A stretch of 64,000 nucleotides of DNA from Sphaerisporangium sp040649355 (lineage in GTDB: Bacteria > Actinomycetota > Actinomycetes > Streptosporangiales > Streptosporangiaceae): contig NZ_JBICTU010000012.1 of the NCBI RefSeq assembly GCF_043197795.1, positions 124,001 to 188,000 on the forward strand, in the 5' to 3' direction. A model generated the notes under the pieces. It was not told where the DNA came from. It made no database searches and worked only from the letters and a program-made list of their open reading frames with translations. The translations under genes were made by a program, and so were the position numbers. Each line of letters opens with the position of its first letter. The first letter of the stretch is position 1. Below are positions 27,505 through 35,633 of the stretch, piece by piece.

Positions 27505-28476
27505 ATGGAGCCTTCGGAAGTTCTCTATCCTCAGGCCGCCGAGTCGAGCGAACTGCTCGACCGTACCCCCGGACTCTGGGTCGATTCCAGTGACGACGAC
27601 GACCCGGTGCTGCTGTACGCCGACGGGCGCGTGGTGGACACCTGGCGGGAGCACTACCCCTACACCGAACGGATGTCGCGCTCCGAGTACGAGCAGACCA
27701 AGCGGCTGCTGCAGATCGAACTGCTGAAGCTCCAGTACTGGATCAAGGACACCGGGGGCCGGCTGGTGATCCTCTTCGAGGGCCGCGACGCCGCCGGCAA
27801 AGGCGGGACGATCAAGCGGTTCATGGAGCACCTCAACCCCCGCGGGGCGAGCGTGGTGGCCCTGGAGAAGCCCAGTGAGCGCGAGCGCACGCAGTGGTAT
27901 TTCCAGCGGTACGTCGCCCACCTCCCCGCCGCCGGAGAGATCGCCCTGTTCGACCGGTCCTGGTACAACCGCGCCGGGGTCGAGTGGGTCATGGGCTTCT
28001 GCACGCCGCAGGAGTACAAGGAGTTCATGGTCCAGGCCCCGCTCTTCGAGCGGATGCTGGTCAGGGAAGGCATCCACCTGATCAAGCTGTGGTTCTCGGT
28101 GTCCCACCGCGAGCAGCGCACCCGGTTCATCATCCGCCAGGTCGACCCGGTACGGCAGTGGAAGCTGTCCCCGATGGACCTCGCCTCCCTGGACAAGTGG
28201 AACGAGTACACCCGGGCCAAGGAGGACATGTTCCTCAACACCGACACCGAGGACGCGCCCTGGACCGTCATCAAGAGCAACGACAAGAAGCGCGGCCGCA
28301 TCGCGGCCATGCGTCATGTCCTCAGCCAGTTCGACTACACCAACAAGGACCACGAGATCGTGGGCTCGCCCGACCCGCAGATCGTGCGCTCCGCCGCCGA
28401 CATCGTCGAGGAGGACCACACGGCCCCGCCGCCGGAAGGCGCCGAAGCCGAAAAGTCCTCCTCGCAGGCCATATAG
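27505..28476 (+). CDS. ppk2: Polyphosphate kinase 2 family protein
   Basis: A 323-residue PPK2: Walker A GRDAAGKGGT (93-102), RGASVVALEKPSERERTQWYFQRY, Walker B region IALFDRSWYNRAGVE, and the lid-type segment KLSPMDLASLDKW. The enzyme transfers phosphate between polyphosphate and nucleotides. An N-terminal acidic extension (about 1-55) precedes the core. Length fits class I PPK2. I chose ATG 27505; longer in-frame extensions enter an AT-richer promoter-like stretch. Confidence 0.92.
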   Translation: MEPSEVLYPQAAESSELLDRTPGLWVDSSDDDDPVLLYADGRVVDTWREHYPYTERMSRSEYEQTKRLLQIELLKLQYWIKDTGGRLVILFEGRDAAGKGGTIKRFMEHLNPRGASVVALEKPSERERTQWYFQRYVAHLPAAGEIALFDRSWYNRAGVEWVMGFCTPQEYKEFMVQAPLFERMLVREGIHLIKLWFSVSHREQRTRFIIRQVDPVRQWKLSPMDLASLDKWNEYTRAKEDMFLNTDTEDAPWTVIKSNDKKRGRIAAMRHVLSQFDYTNKDHEIVGSPDPQIVRSAADIVEEDHTAPPPEGAEAEKSSSQAI

Positions 28477-28578
28477 GCCCTCCCGGTGGGGACCATGTTC
28501 CTACCTTTTGGCGACATCTCTAAAGATGACCCCGGCGTCCTTAACAGGGCGCGAGCAGCTCACTAACGGGGGGGTCGC

Positions 28579-29046
28579 ATGACTTCATCAGGGTACGGCA
28601 GGGCGGATTCGGCCAGTGATCGCGTGATGCACCTCGCCGGCGATCCCGACGCGGTGGCCAGGGCCCGGCGGCTGGTGTCCTCCGCGCTCGGGAAGAAGCA
28701 TCCGCTCCACGACGACTGCGTCCTTCTGACCAGCGAGATCGCCACCAACGCGGTCGTACACTCCGACTCGGGCGGCGGCGGGACCTTCACGCTCAGCGTG
28801 TCCTACGCGGCCGACTGGGTGCGCATCGCCTGCCAGGACGCCGGCTCTCTCGACCCTCCCTTCGGATGGCGCCCCTCCTCCCCGCTCGACACCGGGGGCC
28901 GGGGCCTGCTCCTGCTGGAGGCGCTCGCCCACCGCTGGGGCTTCATCCGCGAGGCCGGGACCAACAACGTGTGGTTCGAGATGCACGTCGACCTGCTGAA
29001 CCCCTCGCCCGCCACACCCCAGGGAGCCCTGCGGGTCGCCCGCTGA
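28579..29046 (+). CDS. ATP-binding anti-sigma-like protein (RsbW/HATPase_c)
   Basis: A 155-residue GHKL ATPase domain: N-box SEIATNAVVHSDSG, a poorly conserved G1 box DAGSLDPP, and G2 box TGGRGLLLLEAL. Stand-alone proteins of this type act as serine kinases or anti-sigma factors on STAS proteins. An actinobacterial genome usually has many copies. A G-rich box precedes ATG 28579. The nearby STAS gene could be the cognate substrate. Confidence 0.85.
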   Translation: MTSSGYGRADSASDRVMHLAGDPDAVARARRLVSSALGKKHPLHDDCVLLTSEIATNAVVHSDSGGGGTFTLSVSYAADWVRIACQDAGSLDPPFGWRPSSPLDTGGRGLLLLEALAHRWGFIREAGTNNVWFEMHVDLLNPSPATPQGALRVAR

Positions 29047-29047
29047 G

Positions 29048-29069
29048 CTCCCCTCGGTGATCAGGGGAG
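29048..29069. terminator. Short hairpin between convergent genes
   Basis: A perfect 7-bp stem CTCCCCT/AGGGGAG (29048-29054 with 29063-29069) with an 8-nt loop. It overlaps the stop codon of the LuxR gene and lies immediately after the ATPase stop. Confidence 0.4.
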
Positions 29070-30035
29070 GTCGAGGCGGCAGAGTCCCTCGGCCAGGACC
29101 TTGGTCGTCAGGCGCGTACGGCTGTCGCAGCCCAGCTTGGCGAAGATGTGCTCCAGGTGGGTGGTCACCGTACGGACGCTCAGCACCAGCACCGCCGCGA
29201 TCTGCGGGTTGGAGTCGCCGAGCGCGACCCTGGTGAGCACCTCGATCTCCCTGGCCGTCAGGTCGTACGGCAGGGCGCACGGCCGCTCGGCGATCACCGC
29301 GCCCTGGATGGCGCCGTGGAAGCCCACCCCGGCGCGGTGGACGCGTACCTCGCGCCACTGGCCCGACGAGTCGAGCCACAGCCCGCGCCGCGACAGCTCA
29401 CGCGAGTCGATGAAGTCCCTGGCCAGCTCGGCCATGGCCGGCTCCCGGCCGACGGCCTCGGAAGCCGGCCACCCGGCGACCGCGCGGCGCCGCCCGCCGC
29501 GCTCGAAGGCCACCGCGTGGAAGCCCGGGGGCAGCCCGAGCGGGTCGATCACGCAGCGGGTGAGGTCGGTGACGTGGGCCAGGGCGCTGGAGACGGCGCT
29601 GATCACGGTGGTCGTCTCGGGCGGGAGCGCCTCGCGGGAGTTGACGTGCAGCAGGCCGGTGTACCTGCCCTCGGTCACGAACAGCGGCGCGGTCAGCCCC
29701 GAGCGCCAGCCGTACGGCGCGAGGTGCCTGCGGTAGTAGAGCTCGGTGCCGGGGGAGCCCATGGGCAGCGGGACGCGGGAGGCCATGGCGCGCCGGTAGG
29801 GGTCGAGGCGGGCGTACTCCTCGGCGGCGTCCGCGTCGACCCTCGCGTATCCGGAGGACACCAGGCTGCGGTGGCGCCCCGTCGCCGGGTCGAACGCGAC
29901 GAACTCGTACGCCTCCACCGGGATGATCTTCCGCAGCGCCGTCATCGCGCCGTGGGCCCCGGATCCGCCCGCCACCTGGAATCCTACTTCCGTGAACGCG
30001 TGGAGGTGGCGTGCGCTCAGGGTGATCTGATCCAT
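29061..30035 (-). CDS. LuxR-type regulator with GAF-like N-terminus
   Basis: A 324-residue protein. Residues about 15-160 look like a GAF-type sensor (LRKIIPVEAYEFVAFDPATG, YTGLLHVNS). The C-terminus (about 258-320) is a LuxR HTH: LTAREIEVLTRVALGDSNPQIAAVL, then SVRTVTTHLEHIFAKLGCDSR. It is divergent from the oligopeptide-binding gene, whose promoter it may control. No phosphoacceptor domain is present. Confidence 0.85.
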   Translation of the reverse strand: MDQITLSARHLHAFTEVGFQVAGGSGAHGAMTALRKIIPVEAYEFVAFDPATGRHRSLVSSGYARVDADAAEEYARLDPYRRAMASRVPLPMGSPGTELYYRRHLAPYGWRSGLTAPLFVTEGRYTGLLHVNSREALPPETTTVISAVSSALAHVTDLTRCVIDPLGLPPGFHAVAFERGGRRRAVAGWPASEAVGREPAMAELARDFIDSRELSRRGLWLDSSGQWREVRVHRAGVGFHGAIQGAVIAERPCALPYDLTAREIEVLTRVALGDSNPQIAAVLVLSVRTVTTHLEHIFAKLGCDSRTRLTTKVLAEGLCRLDLP

Positions 30036-30164
30036 CGGTCCTCCACTCTCAGCTTGCCCGAGACAGATCTTTCCAGGGAATACGTAAGTTTGCCGATGCA
30101 GACACTTGCCACGCTATTTAGCCTCTCCGGCATCACGCCGGTGCGACGGAGAGGCAGAGGAACA

Positions 30165-31775
30165 GTGACGGTCCTGAAGAAGGCGCGAGGTGCCGCCGTC
30201 CTCCTCGCGGCGGCGCTCACGGTGGGCGCCTGTGGGGGTTCCAGCGGAGGTTCCAGCGGTGACCAGGGCGGACAGGGGGCCGGCCAGTTCTCCGTGGCGC
30301 TCAACGAGCCCGATCACCTGACCCCGGGGAACACGTCGAGCAGCTACTCGATCACGGTGCTGCAGGCGCTGTTCGACACGCTCGTCGTGATCGACGCCAA
30401 GGGCCAGACCCGGATGCGGGCGGCCGAGTCGGTGACGAGCGACGACCAGAAGACCTGGACCATCAAGATCAAGCCGGGACAGAAGTTCCACAACGACGAG
30501 CCCGTCACCGCCGAGAGCTTCGCCGACGCCTGGAACGCCGCCGCCTACGGCCCGAACGCGTGGACCAACAACTACTACTTCGCCAACATCGAGGGCTACG
30601 ACAAGCTCAACCCCGAGGCCGAGGCCGAGGGCGCCAAGCCCACCGCCGAGAAGCTGAGCGGCCTCAAGGTCGTCGACCCCACCACCCTTGAGGTGACCCT
30701 GACGGCGCCGTTCAGCCAGTTCCCGATCACGCTGGCCTACACGGGCTTCGCGCCGATGCCGAAGGCGGCCTTCACCGACCTCAAGGCCTACGACCAGAAG
30801 CCGATCGGCAACGGGCCCTTCGCCCTCGACGGCGACTGGGCGCACAACCAGCGGATCAAGCTGAAGAAGTTCGCCGGATACGCCGGACCCCGCCCCGCCA
30901 AGTCGGACGCGGTCCAGTTCAAGATCTACGCCAGCCGCGACACGGCGTACACCGACCTGCGGGCGAACAAGGTCGACCTGCTGCAGACCATCCCGCCGCA
31001 GAGCGCGACCGAGGCCAAGAAGCTGCTCGGCGACCGGTTCGTGCCCACGGCCAGCGGCACCATGGACTACCTCGGCTTCCCGGCGTTCGACAAGCGGTTC
31101 CAGAGCCCCGACATGCGCAAGGCGATCTCGATGTCGATCGACCGGCAGGGCATCGTGGACGCCGTCTACAACGGCACCTTCAAACCGATGGCCTCGCTGC
31201 TGGCGCCGCTCGTGCCGGGATACCGCGAGAACGCCTGCGGTGAGGCGTGCGCGTACGACCCGGCCAAGGCCAAGGCGCTGTTCGACAAGGCCGGTGGCTT
31301 CACCGGCACGCTGAACCTCTACTTCTCCAACGCCGACCCGAGCTACGAGCAGTGGATGCAGGCCGTCGCCAACCAGCTCAAGCAGAACCTCGGCATCGCC
31401 GACATCCAGTTCCGCAAGATCCCCGCCGCCGACTACCTGTCGACGCTGCGCGAGAAGAAGGAAGACGGCCCGTACCGCAACAACTGGGTCATGGATTATC
31501 CGAGCCCCCAGAACTACCTTGAGTCGATGTGGGGCGCGGGCAACCGCATGGGCTGGGACAACAAGCAGTTCAACGACCTGATCGCCAAGGCCAACTCGGC
31601 GTCCACCATGGAGGCGAGCATCCCGCTCTACCAGCAGGCCGAGGACGTGGCGCTCGCCGAAATGCCGATGATCCCGCTGTGGAACTGGCAGGATCAGGCC
31701 GGCTACTCCAACAAGATCACCGGCGTTCTGATCGACCCGTACAGCCCCAACCTCGACACCATCACGGTCAAGTAA
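30165..31775 (+). CDS. Oligopeptide ABC transporter substrate-binding lipoprotein (SBP family 5)
   Basis: A 536-residue lipoprotein with lipobox LTVGAC (Cys23). SBP_bac_5 features: FSVALNEPDHLTPGNTSSSYS, WTIKIKPGQKFHNDEPVTAESFADAW (split here by the family motif), PIGNGPFALDGDW, and MRKAISMSIDRQGIVDAVYNG. The frame runs open for over 1 kb upstream through the antisense LuxR gene. GTG 30165 is the start: AGAGGAACA precedes it and it begins a perfect lipoprotein signal. ATG 30096 is possible but would put a hydrophilic stretch before the signal. Confidence 0.88.
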   Translation: MTVLKKARGAAVLLAAALTVGACGGSSGGSSGDQGGQGAGQFSVALNEPDHLTPGNTSSSYSITVLQALFDTLVVIDAKGQTRMRAAESVTSDDQKTWTIKIKPGQKFHNDEPVTAESFADAWNAAAYGPNAWTNNYYFANIEGYDKLNPEAEAEGAKPTAEKLSGLKVVDPTTLEVTLTAPFSQFPITLAYTGFAPMPKAAFTDLKAYDQKPIGNGPFALDGDWAHNQRIKLKKFAGYAGPRPAKSDAVQFKIYASRDTAYTDLRANKVDLLQTIPPQSATEAKKLLGDRFVPTASGTMDYLGFPAFDKRFQSPDMRKAISMSIDRQGIVDAVYNGTFKPMASLLAPLVPGYRENACGEACAYDPAKAKALFDKAGGFTGTLNLYFSNADPSYEQWMQAVANQLKQNLGIADIQFRKIPAADYLSTLREKKEDGPYRNNWVMDYPSPQNYLESMWGAGNRMGWDNKQFNDLIAKANSASTMEASIPLYQQAEDVALAEMPMIPLWNWQDQAGYSNKITGVLIDPYSPNLDTITVK

Positions 31776-31914
31776 GGATGCACGCGATGGGGACTCCGCG
31801 CACGGCCCCCGGCCAGCCGGGGTCCCCCCGTGCCGCCACCGGCCGCGCGGCCGGGCACGGCGGCGAAGCTCGCGCGGGCTCTCGGGCCCGCCGCGGCGGT
31901 GAGCCGGGCGCACG

Positions 31915-32841
31915 GTGAGGTACGCCGTCCACCGCCTGCTCCAGGCCGTCCCGGTCTTCGTGGCCACCACCTTCCTCATCTACGCCATGGTGTTCTCCCT
32001 TCCGGGCGACCCGATCCTGGCACTCGCCGGCGACAAACCGGTTCCGGAGGCCGTGCTCCAGACGCTGCGCGAGCACTACCACCTGAACGACCCGCTCATC
32101 GTGCAGTACGGCCTCTACATGGCGGGGGTCTTCCTTCGAGGCGACCTCGGGGAGACCTTCACCGGGCAGCAGGTCGGCGAGCTGCTCCAGGACCGCTGGG
32201 CGGTGACCGCGCAGCTCGCGCTCACCGCGTGGATCTTCGAGCTGGTCGTCGGCATCGGCCTCGGCGTGATCGCGGGGCTGCGCCGGGGCAAGCTCGCCGA
32301 CACGGCGGTGCTAGCCGGGACGACGTTCGTGATCGCCGTCCCGGTCTTCGTCGTCGGGTACACCGCCCAGATCGTGCTCGGGCTCGACCTCGGCCTCTTC
32401 CCGACGGCGGGCACCGACGACGGGTGGCCGGCGAGCTACCTGCTGCCCGGCATGGTCCTCGGCTCCTTCGGCCTGGCGTACGTCGCCCGGCTGACCCGCA
32501 CGAGCGTGGTCGAGAACCTCCGGGCCGACTACGTCCGCACGGCCGCGGCGAAGGGGCTGCGGCGGTCCAGGATCATCGGCAGGCACACCCTGCGCAACTC
32601 GCTGATCCCGGTCGTCACCTACCTCGGCGTCGACTTCGGCAACCTCATGGCGGGCGCCGTGGTCACCGAGGGCATCTTCAACCTGCCCGGCATCGGCCAG
32701 CAGGTCTTCCAGTCGATCCAGCTCCAGGAGGGTCCGGTCGTCGTCGGCGTCACCACCCTCCTGGTGATGATCTTCATCGTGGCCAACCTGCTCGTCGACC
32801 TGCTGTACGGCGTGCTCGACCCGAGGATCCGCCGTGGTTGA
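31915..32841 (+). CDS. Oligopeptide/dipeptide ABC permease, DppB type
   Basis: A 308-residue permease with six predicted TM segments, starting RYAVHRLLQAVPVFVATTFL as typical for DppB/OppB. The EAA loop is RTAAAKGLRRSRIIGRHTLRN, followed by TEGIFNLPGIGQQVF near the C-terminus. It starts 139 nt after the receptor gene and overlaps the next permease by 8 nt. Confidence 0.9.
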   Translation: MRYAVHRLLQAVPVFVATTFLIYAMVFSLPGDPILALAGDKPVPEAVLQTLREHYHLNDPLIVQYGLYMAGVFLRGDLGETFTGQQVGELLQDRWAVTAQLALTAWIFELVVGIGLGVIAGLRRGKLADTAVLAGTTFVIAVPVFVVGYTAQIVLGLDLGLFPTAGTDDGWPASYLLPGMVLGSFGLAYVARLTRTSVVENLRADYVRTAAAKGLRRSRIIGRHTLRNSLIPVVTYLGVDFGNLMAGAVVTEGIFNLPGIGQQVFQSIQLQEGPVVVGVTTLLVMIFIVANLLVDLLYGVLDPRIRRG

Positions 32842-33742
32842 CCTGAAGGCCTCCGTCGAGGCGACCTCGCACGGCCCGAAGCCGGAGCGGAACATGCGGG
32901 GCTCCCTGTGGTACGACGCCTGGCTCGAACTGCGCGGGCGGGTCCTGTTCTGGATCTCGGTGGTCATCCTCCTCGTCGTCTGCGCGATGGCCGCGTTCCC
33001 CTCGCTGTTCGCAAGGCTCGGCCCGAACGAGCACTGCGACCTGCGGATGTCCAAGAAGGGGCCGGGCGGCGGGGCCGTCTTCGGGTACGACCTGCAAGGT
33101 TGCGACTACTGGTCGCAGATCGTGCACGGCACCCGCGCGTCCGTGCTGATCGGCGTCGCGGTGACGGTGGCCGCGCTGCTCGTCGCCATCGTGCTCGGCC
33201 TGCTCGGCGGATACTACGGCGGCGTGCTGGACGCGATCATCTCCCGGGTGACGGACGTGTTCTTCGGCATCCCGTTCGTCCTCGGGGCGACGGTCGTGCT
33301 GGTCGCCTTCCCCGGGCACGGGATCTGGGCCATGACGATCGTCCTGGTCCTGCTCGGCTGGACCACCATGACCCGGCTCATGCGCGGCCAGGTGATCGCC
33401 ATCCGGGACACCGACTACGTGCAGGCCGCGAGGGCGCTCGGCGCCGGGGACCGGCGGATCATGATCAAGCACATCCTGCCGAACGCCATCGCCCCGGTCT
33501 TCGTGGTCGCGATGCTGAACGTGGGCAACGTCATATCGGGGGAGGCCACGCTCGACTACCTCGGCGTGGGCCTGCAGTATCCGGACGTGTCGTGGGGGCT
33601 CCAGCTGAACGTGGCCCAGGTGTTCTTCGCGGAGTACCCGCACCTGCTGGTCTTCCCGGCGATGTTCCTCACCGCGACCGTTCTGAGCTTCCTGCTCCTC
33701 GGCGACGTCGTCCGCGACGCCCTCGACCCCAAGCTCCGCTGA
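32834..33742 (+). CDS. Oligopeptide/dipeptide ABC permease, DppC type
   Basis: A 302-residue permease with a cytoplasmic N-terminus, the lactate-like QGCDYWSQIVHGTRASVLIG segment after TM1, the EAA loop ARALGAGDRRIMIKHILPNAI, and a C-terminus GDVVRDALDPKLR typical of DppC/OppC. No DppD/F ATPase gene follows: the next genes are on the opposite strand. The importer must borrow ATPases from another locus. Confidence 0.9.
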   Translation: MVDLKASVEATSHGPKPERNMRGSLWYDAWLELRGRVLFWISVVILLVVCAMAAFPSLFARLGPNEHCDLRMSKKGPGGGAVFGYDLQGCDYWSQIVHGTRASVLIGVAVTVAALLVAIVLGLLGGYYGGVLDAIISRVTDVFFGIPFVLGATVVLVAFPGHGIWAMTIVLVLLGWTTMTRLMRGQVIAIRDTDYVQAARALGAGDRRIMIKHILPNAIAPVFVVAMLNVGNVISGEATLDYLGVGLQYPDVSWGLQLNVAQVFFAEYPHLLVFPAMFLTATVLSFLLLGDVVRDALDPKLR

Positions 33743-33788
33743 CCCCGCCGCGGCGGGCACGGCCGCGGCACGCGCGGCCGGGGGGTCA
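33740..33788 (+). terminator. GC-rich hairpin after the permease operon
   Basis: TGACCCC at 33740-33746 (including the stop codon) pairs with GGGGTCA at 33782-33788, with further GC-rich self-complementary sequence inside. It is a likely terminator for the permease operon. Confidence 0.5.
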
Positions 33789-33886
33789 GGGGTGGTGTGC
33801 GTGACCCGCGAGGAGGGCGTACGTGTGGCGGCGGGCGGGCGAGCCCCGATGGCACGGTGTCGGGGCCGCTCGTGGACGCGCTCCCG

Positions 33887-34231
33887 TCAGGGGGTGAGGT
33901 TCACGTAGTAGACGGAATAGCCGTTCATGTCGACCAGGCGGGTGCCGACGCGCCTGGCCGCGGTGCTGCCGATGTTGAGGCAGGAGTCGAAGGCGTTCTG
34001 GTAGACGTAGATCGGGCCGTAGGGGCCGGTCCAGATCGCGCCGTTGGCGGCCTCGGCGTAGAAGGCGGCGTACCGGTTGCCGGTGTTGAGGACGTGCGCC
34101 TCTCCACCCGGATCGATCGCCCACCAGCCCCGGGTGCCCCACTGGCCGTAGTCGCGGCAGGTGTCGGGGCTGTAGAACATGATCGCGACCCACACCTTCG
34201 AGGTGTACTGGTTACGGAAGTGCAGCTCCAT
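33887..34231 (-). CDS. DUF1036 family protein
   Basis: A 114-residue protein: MELHFRNQYTSKVWVAIMFY, DYGQWGTRGWWAIDPGGEAH, and IYVYQNAFDSC match the DUF1036 pattern of an aromatic-rich, beta-sandwich-like small domain. No signal peptide. A GGAGGAG box lies 9 nt before ATG 34231. It is the second gene of a two-gene unit with the small protein upstream (6-nt gap). DUF1036 proteins have no established function. Confidence 0.8.
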   Translation of the reverse strand: MELHFRNQYTSKVWVAIMFYSPDTCRDYGQWGTRGWWAIDPGGEAHVLNTGNRYAAFYAEAANGAIWTGPYGPIYVYQNAFDSCLNIGSTAARRVGTRLVDMNGYSVYYVNLTP

Positions 34232-34237
34232 GGTCGA

Positions 34238-34447
34238 CTACTCCTCCGGCTCGATGAACCGCTGGGAGAGCGGCCTGCTGTCGATCGCCTGCTCCGAGTG
34301 CGGTGGCAGATGCTCGCCTTCGCCCGCCACCACGACGGCCCGGTCGACCATCCCCGGGCTCTCGCTGACCTCGCCCGTGTCGGTCGACGTGACGTTCGTG
34401 AACGCCACTCGTGGATCGGGCACTCGCTCGGTGCCGTCATCCGGCAT
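34238..34447 (-). CDS. Small acidic protein preceding the DUF1036 gene
   Basis: A 69-residue hydrophilic, acidic protein (MPDDGTERVPDPRVAF start, ending RPLSQRFIEPEE). A perfect AGGAGGTG box 5 nt before ATG 34447 makes it convincingly real. I recognise no domain. Low hydrophobicity and many Glu/Asp/Ser/Pro suggest a disordered protein. The 6-nt spacing to the DUF1036 gene indicates co-expression. Confidence 0.7.
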   Translation of the reverse strand: MPDDGTERVPDPRVAFTNVTSTDTGEVSESPGMVDRAVVVAGEGEHLPPHSEQAIDSRPLSQRFIEPEE

Positions 34448-34625
34448 GTGACTCACCTCCTGATCACTGTGGGTAATCAAAATTCAACGTACAGTCATGG
34501 CAATGGGCATGTAAAGACACGGCGGCGACAGCGCCCCCGGCCGGATGCGGCCATGCCCGCGGGCCCGCCCGAGCACCGGCCGGACCGTTCCCGGCCGTTG
34601 TGAGCGTCGGGTCTACATTGGAGGG

Positions 34626-35441
34626 ATGGGGAGCGAGAAGGTCCACCTGACCAAGGAGAAGGAGACCCTCCTCGCCACCCTGTACGGCAGGGCCGTGCAC
34701 AGCCGCGGCGATGACCCCGTGTTGCGGGACCCGCTCGCCGAGCGGGCCGTCGAGCGCATCGACTACGACTTCTCGAAGCTGAGGATGCGCTCCACCGACG
34801 CGCTCAGCGTGGCCATCCGCGTCAGGACCTTCGACACCCTCACCGCGGGCCACCTCGCCCGCGCGCCGGACACGACGGTGATCCACCTGGCCTGTGGCCT
34901 CGACACCCGCGTCTACCGCCTCGACCCGCCCGAGACCGTCCGCTGGTACGACGTCGACTACCCGGACATCGTCGCGCTACGTGAGCGGCTCTTCCCGCCC
35001 CGGTCCGGTTACACGATGATCGGCGTGCCCGCCACCGATCCGGCCTGGCTGGACCAGGTCCCCGCCGACCGGCCGGTGCTGGTCGTCGCCGAGGGCCTGA
35101 TGATGTACCTCACCGCGGAGGAGGTCCACACCCTCCTGCGCCGCGTCACCGAGCGGTTCCCCACGGGGGACATCGTGTTCGACGCGCTGAGCAGCCTCGC
35201 GGTCAAGCTGAGCCGCTTCCAGCCGCAGATCAGGGCCACCGGCGCCACCCTCCGCTGGGGTCTCGACGACCCCGCCGAGCTGCCCGCCGCCGTCCCCGCC
35301 CTCCACCTGGCCTCCGAGCTCTTCTTCTCCGACGTCCCCGAGGTGTCCCGCTTCCCCACCGGCTACCGAGCCGCCCTCGCCGTCATGAACCGCTTCTACT
35401 TCCTCCGCAGGGTCGGCCGCATCCTCGCCTACCACTTCTGA
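34626..35441 (+). CDS. LCM-family SAM-dependent methyltransferase
   Basis: A 271-residue methyltransferase of the leucine-carboxyl-methyltransferase-like (PF04072) type: VHLTKEKETLLATLYGRAVHS, VIHLACGLDTRVYRLD (SAM-binding loop), WYDVDYPDIVALRERL and VAEGLMMYLTAEEVHTLL. In actinobacteria such enzymes often modify polyketides or other small molecules; no such pathway is visible here. GGAGGG abuts ATG 34626, giving a very short spacer, so the start is probable rather than certain. Confidence 0.85.
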   Translation: MGSEKVHLTKEKETLLATLYGRAVHSRGDDPVLRDPLAERAVERIDYDFSKLRMRSTDALSVAIRVRTFDTLTAGHLARAPDTTVIHLACGLDTRVYRLDPPETVRWYDVDYPDIVALRERLFPPRSGYTMIGVPATDPAWLDQVPADRPVLVVAEGLMMYLTAEEVHTLLRRVTERFPTGDIVFDALSSLAVKLSRFQPQIRATGATLRWGLDDPAELPAAVPALHLASELFFSDVPEVSRFPTGYRAALAVMNRFYFLRRVGRILAYHF

Positions 35442-35633
35442 CCCGCGCCGCCACCGAAGAGATCGGGGTGGAGCCCGGGGCGTTCAACCCTGAGCTCAGG
35501 GAGGTCGACTTCACCGTTCTGACCTCGCCGCTTGAATCGGAACCGGACCTGGTTGTGCTCACAATCCCGGTTCGACCACGTGCAGCGCCATACCCGCTCA
35601 GGCGGTCGCGGCCAAGGTCTCAGCGTCAGCCCC

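Noticed and set aside
29148..30164. Extension of the oligopeptide-binding protein into the LuxR region
   Set aside because: It is antisense to a clear LuxR gene; the lipoprotein signal begins at GTG 30165.
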